Shown here: positions 8,586 to 20,026 of the stretch, piece after piece
How positions within the stretch are numbered: position 1 is the stretch's first letter
Layout: the number at the start of each line of letters is the position of its first letter
Assembly (NCBI RefSeq): GCF_000407485.1
Contig: NZ_ASWD01000008.1
Span: 62,001-126,000, forward strand
Source: Enterococcus pallens ATCC BAA-351
GTDB taxonomy: Bacteria > Bacillota > Bacilli > Lactobacillales > Enterococcaceae
Direction of reading: 5' to 3'
Length of the DNA stretch: 64,000 nt
Made by a program: the position numbers and the translations under genes
Notes under the pieces: model-generated
Database searches by the model: none
Seen by the model: the letters and a program-made list of their open reading frames with translations, nothing else
Told to the model about the DNA's origin: nothing

Positions 8586-9422
8586 GTGAACATTCATAAC
8601 ATTTTAAGCGCACCCTTTATTCAAGAAATGTGCGAAGCCACCAATCAGCTGTGGCGTTATGGCTGGGCTGAGCGCAATGGCGGTAATATCAGCTATCGAA
8701 TACCGGCTGAGGAGGTACGCTATTATTTATCCTTGGATCGAACGTTTCCCGTGTTGCCCTTGTCCTTTCAGATTCCTGAACTAGCTGGTGAGATCTTTTT
8801 GGTTTCGGGCTCAGGCAAGTATTTTAAAAATGTGCAGCATAATCCGGCGGACTGCTTGGCGTTGATTCGGATTTCAGCAGATGGTGCCAGCTATGAATTA
8901 TTATGGGGACTGGAAAATGGCGATGTGCCTACTAGCGAATTGGCTTCTCATTTAAAATGCCATCAGGTTCGCCTAGCTCAAGATCCGCAGCACCGAGTCA
9001 TTTTACATACGCATGCCTCGGCTATTTCAGCCATGACCTTTGTCCATCCTTTAGAGGATCAGGCTTTTACCAAAACCTTATGGCAGATGATCACAGAATG
9101 TCTAGTGGTTTTTCCAGACGGAGTGGCCGTTTTACCTTGGATGGTTGCCGGAACCAATGAACTAGGAGAGGCCTCGGCAGTCAAAATGAAGGATTGTCGG
9201 ATAGTTGTCTGGCCGCATCATGGCATAATGAGTGCCGGTCAATCAATGGATGATGCCTTTGGGTTAATTGAAACTGCTGAAAAAGCGGCGGAGATTTATT
9301 TGAAAATTTGTTCGACCAATCAGCCTATTTTGCAAAAAATCACGGATGCACAGTTGTGGGATTTAGCGGAGGCCTTTCAAGTAGTACCTAAAGCTGGTGT
9401 GTTGGAGGCGAAAAAGGCATGA
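8586..9422 (+). CDS. rhaD: Rhamnulose-1-phosphate aldolase (RhaD family)
   Basis: A 278-residue class II aldolase of RhaD length. The family reaction is retro-aldol cleavage of L-rhamnulose 1-phosphate (or related ketose 1-phosphates) to DHAP plus an aldehyde. Visible features are WAERNGGNISYR (about 28), SGSGKYF (about 80), zinc ligands HTHAS (about 141-143), and HHGIMSAG (about 211). The GTG at 8586 follows AGGAGG. No rhamnose isomerase or rhamnulokinase is present, so the true substrate is probably a ketose 1-phosphate produced by the PTS and dehydrogenase in this operon. Its stop overlaps the next start by 4 bp (ATGA). Confidence 0.88.
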   Translation: MNIHNILSAPFIQEMCEATNQLWRYGWAERNGGNISYRIPAEEVRYYLSLDRTFPVLPLSFQIPELAGEIFLVSGSGKYFKNVQHNPADCLALIRISADGASYELLWGLENGDVPTSELASHLKCHQVRLAQDPQHRVILHTHASAISAMTFVHPLEDQAFTKTLWQMITECLVVFPDGVAVLPWMVAGTNELGEASAVKMKDCRIVVWPHHGIMSAGQSMDDAFGLIETAEKAAEIYLKICSTNQPILQKITDAQLWDLAEAFQVVPKAGVLEAKKA

Positions 9423-10477
9423 CTAATATAGTAGTCGTAGGAGATCCGTTTGTCCCCGCTGAGAGCTTGGTAAAGGCTGCCCAACAGTTAAAGGTTGACC
9501 AGCCTAGTGAAATTAGAGCCTTTGACTGGTATCCCGAGTATTCTCGCGAAGCATTTCGTCAGATAGTTAAGCAGATTGAACAGGAAGGACCCAATGACTT
9601 TCTGCTGCCGGAAGGATTGTTAGCAGCAATGAAAACGGCCGAAATTTTGTTGGTTCATATTGCTCCGGTGTCTCAAGCCATGCTGCAGGCAGCTGACAAT
9701 TTACAATTGATCGGGACCTGTCGTGGTGGATTGGAACACATTGATCTGGTTGAATGGGAAAAGCATCCTAACGTACAGCTGATTCACGTTATTCGCAATG
9801 CTGAGCCAGTGGCGGATTTTACGATTGGGTTGATGTACAGTGTGGTGCGAAATATCGCCCATTCCTACAAAGAAGTTCAAGCAGGTAACTGGCCGCAGCA
9901 TTTTCCCAATGATCCCTACAAAACCTCGCTGTCTAATTTAACCGTTGGACTGATTGGCTTGGGCCACATTGGCAAGCTGGTAGTAAAGAAGCTTAATGGC
10001 TTAGGTATTCCAGTGATTGCTTATGATGCCTTCGCTGACCAGCAGCTGCTGCAAGCTGCTGGATACAACCTTCAGCTGACGGATATCGAAACAGTGTTCC
10101 GTCAAGCGGATATCGTTTCCTTACATTTGCGGGTAGTACCAGAGACGATCAACCTGATCGATCAGCAGCTCCTGCAGTTAATGAAGCCTAGCGCTTATTT
10201 GATCAATACCGCTCGACCAGATATTTTGAACAAGCAGGATTTCTATGAGGTCTTGGCAACGAATAAAATCGCTGGTGCCGGCATCGATGTTGTGTGGGAG
10301 GAGCCGATTCAAGTTGAAGATCCATTACTCGACTTAGATAATTTAATTATCACTTCACACATTGCTGGGGATACGATTGATGCCATTGAGCGTTCTCCTG
10401 AATTATTGCAGCAGGAATTAAATCGTTACTTAACAACTGGTAGTTCCGATTTATTGATCAAACATAAAAGTAAATAA
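9419..10477 (+). CDS. D-isomer-specific 2-hydroxyacid dehydrogenase
   Basis: A 352-residue NAD-dependent dehydrogenase of the phosphoglycerate/glyoxylate reductase superfamily. Features are the Arg in TCRGGLEHID, the nucleotide motif GLGHIGKLVVKKL (about residue 182), INTARPDILN, DVVWEEP and the catalytic His in ITSHIAGDT (about 319). It is translationally coupled to rhaD by a 4-bp overlap. In this setting it may oxidise or reduce a C2-C3 acid derived from the aldolase aldehyde product. A homologue occurs at 35492 in the SorC-controlled cassette. The precise substrate is unknown. Confidence 0.85.
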   Translation: MTNIVVVGDPFVPAESLVKAAQQLKVDQPSEIRAFDWYPEYSREAFRQIVKQIEQEGPNDFLLPEGLLAAMKTAEILLVHIAPVSQAMLQAADNLQLIGTCRGGLEHIDLVEWEKHPNVQLIHVIRNAEPVADFTIGLMYSVVRNIAHSYKEVQAGNWPQHFPNDPYKTSLSNLTVGLIGLGHIGKLVVKKLNGLGIPVIAYDAFADQQLLQAAGYNLQLTDIETVFRQADIVSLHLRVVPETINLIDQQLLQLMKPSAYLINTARPDILNKQDFYEVLATNKIAGAGIDVVWEEPIQVEDPLLDLDNLIITSHIAGDTIDAIERSPELLQQELNRYLTTGSSDLLIKHKSK

Positions 10478-10485
10478 GTAACTTA

Positions 10486-10534
10486 GAAGGTGTCTTTCAA
10501 TGTAAAGTAGTAACATTGAAAGACACCTTCTTTA
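10486..10534 (+). terminator. Rho-independent terminator
   Basis: A perfect 18-bp stem (10486-10503 with 10513-10530) has a 9-nt loop and a short TTTA tail. It ends the polyol operon before the convergent beta-glucoside operon. Confidence 0.8.
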
Positions 10535-10661
10535 AAGAGTATCAACAGAGCTTATGCATAAATGACAGATAATCACCAAAATATACTCGGCTATTTTCAG
10601 CTCAATCGACGTATTTCTCAGAGCTAGATGCTTCTGTCGCAACCTCTTCCCATCTTTATGT

Positions 10662-11426
10662 TCAATTTCTACTTGAAGATAAGACATAGTACAAGGGTGT
10701 TGCCAGTACTATTGAGCCGCCAATTACATTTCCAAGAATCGAAAGAGAAATACTTTGAGTAACTAGAATAACGTCAAGAGCAGAGTGGTCTATTATTCCT
10801 TGCATCAGGAACAAACCAATATTTGCAATACAATGATCAAACCCACACAATACGAATGTCATAATCACAAGTAGCATAATCGTTGTCTTTGCTAGATCAT
10901 CTTCTATTTTCAATGCTACATAAGTCGCAATGCAGACAATAAAATTGCATAAAATCGATTTGATAACTAAAGATTCCAGCGTAAAAGACTGTTTTGCAAC
11001 GACTAAATTAGCAATGTACGGAAAAACAATGGTCTCTAGAGCTCGACTTTTAACAAAAAGTATCCCATAAATACTTACTCCTAAGCTATTTCCTATTAAA
11101 CAGCTACTCCACATTTTTATCAAACAATGGCTTTTCTGTTTTTTTGCATAAACCGGAAAAATAGTTGTCAAACAGTTCCCTGTAAATAATTCTCCATTTA
11201 AATAAATAATCAGAACAAATGTCAGACCAAAGAACATGGAAAATGCAATCTTTGCCAAATTAGCATCAACCGATGCGACAATTCCTCCTAAAGCAAGAGA
11301 AAGACTCATAGCCACACCTAAGTAGATTCCAGCTAATATTGATTTAACAAAGAACTTCAGCGGTGATTTCTGAAAAAAATCAAATTTTTTCTGTCCTGCG
11401 TTTAAAATCAAAGAATAATCTTCCAT
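10662..11426 (-). CDS. Formate/nitrite transporter (FNT) family channel
   Basis: A 254-residue membrane protein with six or seven hydrophobic segments. The FNT pattern is visible: FVKSILAGIYLGVAMSL near residue 26, LNGELFTGN at about 75 and LCGFDHCIAN (about 195) with the central-pore His. The family conducts small monovalent anions such as formate, nitrite or lactate. Its ATG directly abuts the stop codon of the 6-phospho-beta-glucosidase, so it is the third gene of a PTS-glycosidase operon and may export fermentation acid. Some LAB homologues are annotated FocA; the exact anion is unknown. Confidence 0.85.
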   Translation of the reverse strand: MEDYSLILNAGQKKFDFFQKSPLKFFVKSILAGIYLGVAMSLSLALGGIVASVDANLAKIAFSMFFGLTFVLIIYLNGELFTGNCLTTIFPVYAKKQKSHCLIKMWSSCLIGNSLGVSIYGILFVKSRALETIVFPYIANLVVAKQSFTLESLVIKSILCNFIVCIATYVALKIEDDLAKTTIMLLVIMTFVLCGFDHCIANIGLFLMQGIIDHSALDVILVTQSISLSILGNVIGGSIVLATPLYYVLSSSRN

Positions 11427-14698
<3,272 letters not shown>

Positions 14699-14723
14699 AA
14701 CAATTTCACCCCATACTTTCTTG

Positions 14724-14744
14724 TGGGTTAGGCGCCTTAACCCA
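14724..14744. promoter_or_regulatory. Palindrome in the EIIBCA leader region
   Basis: Arms TGGGTTA (14724-14730) and TAACCCA (14738-14744) flank GGCGCCT. It lies 26-46 bp upstream of the EIIBCA start and could be the RpiR operator or a leader hairpin. Confidence 0.5.
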
Positions 14745-14786
14745 ACTTGTTTTGTTTGGCCTTACAATGTAAAATATAGTTTATTC

Positions 14787-14800
14787 TAAAGCGGTTTCCA
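14787..14800. promoter_or_regulatory. Candidate cre site 1
   Basis: TAAAGCGGTTTCCA fits the CcpA cre consensus well and lies in the divergent promoter region of bglP and the RpiR gene. Confidence 0.6.
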
Positions 14801-14818
14801 AGAGAGAATCGGTATTTA

Positions 14819-14833
14819 GGAAAATCGTTTTCA
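14819..14833. promoter_or_regulatory. Candidate cre site 2
   Basis: GGAAAATCGTTTTCA is nearly symmetric and matches the cre consensus when read on the minus strand (TGAAAACGATTTTCC). It is 65 bp before the RpiR start. Confidence 0.6.
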
Positions 14834-14897
14834 TTTCTATTAAAAATCCCCGTTTTTTTTTAAAATGAAATTCCAATTTCTATAGGAGGTGATACGC

Positions 14898-15770
14898 ATG
14901 ACAATTCTTGAATTGATGAAAGAAACAAAATTTACTGGTGCAGAGCAATTAGTAGTAGATTATATGCATAGTCAAAAGTATGAACTTGCTAACAAAACAC
15001 TAAAGGTAGCGGCAAAAGAAAGCTTCACTTCTCCTTCAACCTTCATCCGAGTAGCAAACAAGCTGAACTTCGATGGATGGAATGACCTGAAGTCAACCTT
15101 CCTTAAAGAATTGACTTACTTTGAGCGAGACATTTCAACTGTCGATTTGAATATCCCATTCTCGAAAAATGATTCTGTTTTAAGCATAGCTAACAAAATA
15201 ACTGAACTAAAAAAGAATACCTTTGATGATATTGTTGATCTCCTATCTTATAAAGAACTGACTAAGGCAGTTGACTATCTGAATCAGCGAAAATCGATCA
15301 CGATTTTTGCAAGCAGTGTAAATCTTTTATTGGCTGAAGAATTTCAATTTAAAATGAAACGATTGAAATACCCTGTAACAATTAGCAGCCTCGAAAGTGA
15401 ACACATATATGATGCACTCAATATGGAAGAAGAATCTTGTGCCATATTAATCTCCTATACTGGAAGCAGTGTAAAAATGCTCGAGATTGCAGATATTCTA
15501 AAAGATCGTAGAATTCCTATTATTGCTATTACGAGCTTTTCAGATAATATTCTGTCTAAAAATGCGAACGCTATTCTATTTATGGCTACTCGTGAACGTC
15601 TGTATTCTAAAGTTGGTCATTATTCGACGAACACTTCAGTCACACATTTGTTGGATATCCTTTATTCGGCACTATTCGCAAAAAACTTTGAATCAAATAT
15701 GGATCATATAGTGAGCACTTCTAAAATTGCCGATATTCGACTAGCGACCTCTCGAGCAATGGAAGAATGA
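14898..15770 (+). CDS. RpiR (MurR) family transcriptional regulator
   Basis: A 290-residue regulator with an N-terminal HTH_6 domain (about 1-75; AAKESFTSPSTFIRVANKL) and a C-terminal SIS sugar-phosphate-binding domain (about 105-240; ILISYTGSSVKMLEIAD is the phosphosugar loop). It is divergent from the beta-glucoside operon and probably controls it in response to a phosphorylated sugar. The open frame reaches a GTG at 14889, but AGGAGGTGAT at 14884-14893 makes ATG 14898 the evident start. Confidence 0.9.
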   Translation: MTILELMKETKFTGAEQLVVDYMHSQKYELANKTLKVAAKESFTSPSTFIRVANKLNFDGWNDLKSTFLKELTYFERDISTVDLNIPFSKNDSVLSIANKITELKKNTFDDIVDLLSYKELTKAVDYLNQRKSITIFASSVNLLLAEEFQFKMKRLKYPVTISSLESEHIYDALNMEEESCAILISYTGSSVKMLEIADILKDRRIPIIAITSFSDNILSKNANAILFMATRERLYSKVGHYSTNTSVTHLLDILYSALFAKNFESNMDHIVSTSKIADIRLATSRAMEE

Positions 15771-15800
15771 AGCCTAACAAAAATTCCTAGTCAAAAAGAC

Positions 15801-15841
15801 AAGCAAAAGCAACTACGAAGTTTACGTAGTTGCTCTTGCTT
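15801..15841 (+). terminator. Hairpin after the RpiR gene
   Basis: Arms of 17 bp (15801-15817 and 15825-15841) pair with one mismatch around a 7-nt loop. No T run follows, so termination is uncertain. Confidence 0.55.
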
Positions 15842-16015
15842 ATGATATCTAGTTTTTTCTTTATGGCTGGAAGCCATTGCAAGTCAGCGTTTAAAAATTA
15901 TGCATTTCCAGAAGATAAACGCCAGTCTTCATCGCTATTTCAGTATAAACCAAATGATTTCAAGCCATCACCAATGTTTTTCTTTTTAGTGACCAGAATA
16001 ATATTTTTATATACG

Positions 16016-16055
16016 AGCGCCTATGTTCTTTGTAAGAAACATTAGGGGCTTTTTT
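16016..16055 (+). terminator. Imperfect hairpin with T run
   Basis: AGCGCCTATGTTCTT (16016-16030) pairs imperfectly, with bulges, with 16034-16050 and is followed by TTTTT. It may end transcripts running into the sorbitol operon. Confidence 0.35.
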
Positions 16056-16307
16056 GCTTAGCATTGTTTATTTAGTTTAGTTTGATTGACTAACTTTCAA
16101 CGTAATAAATAATTCTTCATTTTTGAATGTTAAAAACCTGGGTATTAACGTACTACCTAAACGCATTTCAGAAATTCTTTTCCGCTCATTTTTCACAAAT
16201 TCACGAATTAGTTCACGTTTTTTTATCCAGCGCAAAAAAAGACCGTATTAATTTTGTGATCGAGGGGCTCTATACTTTGGGTGTATTAGAAATAGGAGGA
16301 ACGGGCT

Positions 16308-17108
16308 ATGACAGATTGGTTAAACATTGCAGGAAAAAAAGTGATTGTGACTGGCGGTTCGTCAGGAATCGGTGCAAGTATTGTAGCAGAATTGTTGGAG
16401 GTTGGGGTACAGGTTGCCAACTTTGACTTAAGAGAAGGCAGCCAGCAGCATGAGAATCTTCGTTTCTTTGCCACTGATATTTCTTCAAGAGAACAGGTGG
16501 AAGCAAATGTAGCAAAGGCAGCCGCGGAATTTGGCACGATTGATGGTTTAGTAAATAATGCTGGCATTAATGTTCCAAGATTATTAGTAGATGACAAGGA
16601 ACCTCATGGTGAATTTGAATTATCCGATGGTGTTTTTGACAAGATTTTTGCAATTAATCAAAAAGGTCTCTTCTTAATGAGTCAGGCAGTTGCTAGAATA
16701 ATGGTAGGGAATAAACAAGGTGTCATCATCAACATGTCTTCTGAAAGTGGACTAGAGGGTTCTGAAGGGCAAAGCGCCTATGCAGCAACCAAGGCAGCCG
16801 TTAACAGCTATACCCGTTCTTGGGCGAAGGAGCTGGGCAAGCAAGGGATTCGAGTGGTTGGAATTGCTCCTGGAATCATGGAGGAAACCGGCTTGCGGAC
16901 GATCGAGTACGAAACAGCTCTAGCTTACACCCGCGGAATTACAGTTGATGATTTACGCCAAAACTATAGTAAAACCACGACGATTCCTTTAGGCCGCAGC
17001 GGCAAATTAAGTGAAGTAGCAGATTTGGTGTGCTACTACCTATCGGATCGGGCAAGTTATATCACTGGGGTCACAACCAATGTCGCAGGTGGTAAAACAC
17101 GAGGTTAA
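16308..17108 (+). CDS. srlD: Sorbitol-6-phosphate 2-dehydrogenase
   Basis: A 266-residue short-chain dehydrogenase that oxidises D-sorbitol 6-phosphate to fructose 6-phosphate with NAD. Visible are TGGSSGIGASI (about 15), NNAGIN, the catalytic Ser region IINMSSESG, YAATKAA with Tyr and Lys (about 161-165) and the C-terminal signature SYITGVTTNVAGGKTRG typical of lactic-acid-bacterial enzymes (GutF). A TAGGAGGA precedes ATG 16308. It heads an operon with the Lactobacillus casei gutFRMCBA order, which makes the substrate assignment firm. Confidence 0.95.
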   Translation: MTDWLNIAGKKVIVTGGSSGIGASIVAELLEVGVQVANFDLREGSQQHENLRFFATDISSREQVEANVAKAAAEFGTIDGLVNNAGINVPRLLVDDKEPHGEFELSDGVFDKIFAINQKGLFLMSQAVARIMVGNKQGVIINMSSESGLEGSEGQSAYAATKAAVNSYTRSWAKELGKQGIRVVGIAPGIMEETGLRTIEYETALAYTRGITVDDLRQNYSKTTTIPLGRSGKLSEVADLVCYYLSDRASYITGVTTNVAGGKTRG

Positions 17109-17128
17109 GGTGAAAGCGGGGTAATAAG

Positions 17129-18976
17129 ATGGCGTTGGTGAATCGTTGGTATCAAGTGTTGCAGCATTTTATTACTCAAGATCGGTTGACGCTAGAGGAG
17201 CTGGAGCTGATTACCAATACAACTTCACAAACAGTCAAAAAAACCATTCAGCTGCTGAATGAACAAATGGAGCATGTGGCCAAAATCGTTGAAGCTACAG
17301 GTTTTTATCAGTTAAAGGTGATTGATTCCAAGCAATTTGAAGGCGTTATGAATGGCAGCCTGAAGCAGCAGATGGATTTCAATTCCAGCAGTAAACGCAT
17401 GGCTGTATTGATTGACTGTTTTATGAAACGGCAGGATTACGTGGTAATCGATGATTTATCTGAAATAGTCGGTGTCAGTCGTTCGACGGTAAACAAGGAT
17501 TTGCGGAATTTGAAGCAGCTGCTGCAGGATTTTGATATCTCCTTGATTGGAACCCCCAATAAGGGCTTGCTGCTGCAAGGGCAGGAAGAGAATTTACGGA
17601 TGTTGTATTTGTACCATGCTTATGATTACTTGGAATACACCAGCTTAAGTGAGACGATTTTATTGTTAATCGAAGAAATAGCAATAACTAAGAAATTGGA
17701 TTTTCGTACGGCTGGTTTATGGAAAAAGGTAATTAGTTTAACTTTGGATCGGATTCAAGCAGGAAAAACACTGCAAGTTCCTGTTCCATATTACGTAAAC
17801 TATTTCGCGGAAGAGGAGAGCATAGAAGAGCTGCGGATGACGATTGAGGAAAGCTACAGTGTCACTTTGAGTCAATTTGAGTTTGATTTCCTGTGTTTTC
17901 CGTTGAATATCTTTAACAACAACGTCGTCGATGAGCAGGCAGCGGAAAATCCGATTGTGAGTCAGCTGTTTGAGACGATGATGGCGGCAATTCATGAAGC
18001 GGTAATTATTACGATCAATGAAGAGGAGCTGTTCAAAAATCTGCGGGCTCATTTTATGTTTTTGCTTAACCGCATCATTTTTCGCGTACAGGCCTATGAC
18101 ATTTTCGGGCATGATTTTCGCAACAAGCATGCCTTTGCTTATGAACTAGCCGATATTGGCATTCGAGCGTTGGCAGACTTTTTAAACAAGCCGCAGCGTA
18201 CAGCCGAAATTTCTTATCTGGCCATTTATTTTGAGCTGGCTCTAAAGGCAGATACTAGTGGGAATTTTAAAGAAATTGCGATTGTCTGCAATACGGGAAA
18301 AGGAACAGCCCTGATGCTGAAGCGTCAGTTGGGCAATGTTTTAGGGCCCAATATTCGAATTGCTCATTATTCAGAGGAAGAGTATCAAACCAAAGATTTG
18401 GATCGCTATTTTGCGATATTCACAACGATTCCGTTAAAGGAAACCAAGGTTCCAACCACCTTAATTAAGCTGACTGATCTGTTTAATGACAATTGGCTTT
18501 TAGGCGAGTGGAAACGAATCATAGCTTCCAAGGCAGCTTCCTTTGAAAATATCCATTTCAGTTTTGCGGATTTGAATGGTCAGAAATCCTATGAAGAAAA
18601 CTTGCTGAAGATGCTGAATCAGCTTGAAACTGAAAAGTGGATTGATACAGCCTTCAAAACCTATATCCTGCAAAAATCGCAGGAGGAATCGGCAGTAATT
18701 GAAAATGGGATTGCTTTTCCCCATGGGATTAACAATCAAAGTGATCAAATTGTGGCTTTTATTGGTTCGTATTCAGAACAACCGTCGCTGGAGGAAATCG
18801 AGCTGGTCTTTTTAGTGGCCATTCCGGTGAACCTGACGATGGAAGCAGAGGACGAGCTGTTAAGTTTTTACGATACTATTTTTACCATTTCTTCCAATCC
18901 TAACCTGCGTAAAAAGGTGAAGGAAGTGACTTCCAAGGAAGAATACACACAGCTATTAACGAAAGGGGAAGTCTAA
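17129..18976 (+). CDS. gutR: Sorbitol operon PRD regulator GutR
   Basis: A 615-residue PTS-controlled activator. It has N-terminal helix-turn-helix regions (about 14-60 and 85-145; IVGVSRSTVNKDLRNLKQL), PRD domains (about 165-375), an EIIB-like domain with Cys in IAIVCNTGKGTA (about 387) and an EIIA-like domain with His in GIAFPHGIN (about 531). It lies between srlD and gutM as in the L. casei gut operon. Phosphorylation by the sorbitol EIIB and HPr should set its activity. ATG 17129 follows AGCGGGGTAA. Confidence 0.92.
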   Translation: MALVNRWYQVLQHFITQDRLTLEELELITNTTSQTVKKTIQLLNEQMEHVAKIVEATGFYQLKVIDSKQFEGVMNGSLKQQMDFNSSSKRMAVLIDCFMKRQDYVVIDDLSEIVGVSRSTVNKDLRNLKQLLQDFDISLIGTPNKGLLLQGQEENLRMLYLYHAYDYLEYTSLSETILLLIEEIAITKKLDFRTAGLWKKVISLTLDRIQAGKTLQVPVPYYVNYFAEEESIEELRMTIEESYSVTLSQFEFDFLCFPLNIFNNNVVDEQAAENPIVSQLFETMMAAIHEAVIITINEEELFKNLRAHFMFLLNRIIFRVQAYDIFGHDFRNKHAFAYELADIGIRALADFLNKPQRTAEISYLAIYFELALKADTSGNFKEIAIVCNTGKGTALMLKRQLGNVLGPNIRIAHYSEEEYQTKDLDRYFAIFTTIPLKETKVPTTLIKLTDLFNDNWLLGEWKRIIASKAASFENIHFSFADLNGQKSYEENLLKMLNQLETEKWIDTAFKTYILQKSQEESAVIENGIAFPHGINNQSDQIVAFIGSYSEQPSLEEIELVFLVAIPVNLTMEAEDELLSFYDTIFTISSNPNLRKKVKEVTSKEEYTQLLTKGEV

Positions 18977-18977
18977 G

Positions 18978-19460
18978 ATGAATATCTTTTTTCTAGGTGC
19001 TATTGCTCTTGTTGCTTATATTATTCAAACGCTTTTAGGCTTAAAGCAAATTAAAAATTTTAACACGGTGTACGGTCGCATGCGCCGCAAAGGCAAGGTG
19101 GCTATCGGCCGAAGACCAGGAAAAATTGCTTCCGGAACTCTGCTTTTATTTTCAGTAGATGCGGCAGGCAAAATTGGTGAGGCGGAAATGATGCAGGGCA
19201 CGTCCATACTGGCTCGCTTTAAAGCGCGACCGCAGTTTGTCGGCTTGGATATTCACGAGTTAAATGAAGAACATCCTGTTTTATTGAAGGAAAACAAATT
19301 AACTCGCCAAGCTGCCTTGAATGCACAAAAGGTCTATTTAGAAGTTGAAAAAGGGAACTACCAAGAACGTCAGCCAGTCTCGCCAGCGATGAATGTGGGG
19401 CTGCAATTATCAATGTTAAAACAATCAATTCAAACAAAATTTACTAAAGGGAGTGTTTAA
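18978..19460 (+). CDS. gutM: Glucitol operon activator family protein GutM
   Basis: A 160-residue GutM-family protein. It has one N-terminal membrane helix (about 1-20), a basic cytoplasmic stretch YGRMRRKGKVAIGRR and the family core LLFSVDAAGKIGEAEMMQGTSILARFK. GutM is required for full sorbitol operon expression in enterobacteria and L. casei, by an unclear mechanism. It is one base after gutR and 2 bp before the EIIC gene, so it is tightly coupled. Confidence 0.9.
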   Translation: MNIFFLGAIALVAYIIQTLLGLKQIKNFNTVYGRMRRKGKVAIGRRPGKIASGTLLLFSVDAAGKIGEAEMMQGTSILARFKARPQFVGLDIHELNEEHPVLLKENKLTRQAALNAQKVYLEVEKGNYQERQPVSPAMNVGLQLSMLKQSIQTKFTKGSV

Positions 19461-19462
19461 AA

Positions 19463-20014
19463 ATGGATTTTCTAATTAAATTCGCGGAAGGCTTCATGGG
19501 CCTTTTCCAAACAGGTGCTGAAACATTTATCAGCTGGATGACTGGGATTGTACCAGTTGTACTACTTTTGATGGTGGCAATGAATACGCTGATTGCCTTC
19601 TTAGGGGAAGAACGGGTAACTAAGGTAGCTCGGGCTTCATCTAAAAATCCGTTTACTCGTTACTTGATCTTGCCTTTTGTTTCAGCCTTTATGTTAGGAA
19701 ATCCGATGTCATTTACTATGGCTCGTTTCTTGCCAGAGTATTACAAACCAAGCTACTACGCATCTCAAGCGCAGTTTTGTCATACCAGCAACGGTGTTTT
19801 CCCCCATATTAATCCGGGTGAATTGTTTGTTTGGATGGGGATTGCTCAAGGGATTACTGCACTAGGTCTGAATTCAATGGAGCTGGCGATTCGCTACATG
19901 CTGGTAGGGATTGTGATGAACTTTATCGGCGGTTGGGTAACGGACTTTACGACAGCCTTTGTTTGTAAACAACAAGGTGTTGAACTAAGTAAAGACGTTC
20001 GAACAGTAGAGTAG
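19463..20014 (+). CDS. srlA: PTS sorbitol-specific EIIC (EIIC2)
   Basis: A 183-residue membrane subunit of the glucitol/sorbitol PTS. Typical features are FAEGFMGLFQTGAETFISWMTG at the N terminus, GEERVTKVAR (about 49), FMLGNPMSFTMARFLPEYYKP and HINPGELFVWMGIAQG (about 113). It forms the channel with the EIIC part of the next protein. It overlaps no neighbour and has AAAGGGAG before the ATG. Confidence 0.95.
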   Translation: MDFLIKFAEGFMGLFQTGAETFISWMTGIVPVVLLLMVAMNTLIAFLGEERVTKVARASSKNPFTRYLILPFVSAFMLGNPMSFTMARFLPEYYKPSYYASQAQFCHTSNGVFPHINPGELFVWMGIAQGITALGLNSMELAIRYMLVGIVMNFIGGWVTDFTTAFVCKQQGVELSKDVRTVE

Positions 20015-20026
20015 GAGGAAAGAAAA

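Larger units (their letters stand above)
15771..16307. other. Intergenic region without a recognised gene
   Basis: This 537-bp stretch holds a hairpin after the RpiR gene and a T-tailed imperfect hairpin near 16016-16055. It also holds the leader of the sorbitol operon, including a TATACT at 16271-16276 that lacks a convincing -35. A 71-codon open frame at 15830-16045 overlaps the hairpin, lacks a ribosome site and is not recognisable as a protein. Confidence 0.5.

Noticed and set aside
8586-9422. L-rhamnose catabolic locus
   Set aside because: Only the RhaD-type aldolase is present; isomerase, kinase and mutarotase are absent, so the aldolase probably serves the polyol pathway.
15830-16045. 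71-codon open frame in the intergenic region
   Set aside because: No ribosome site, overlaps a hairpin and a terminator-like structure, and the translation has no recognisable domain.
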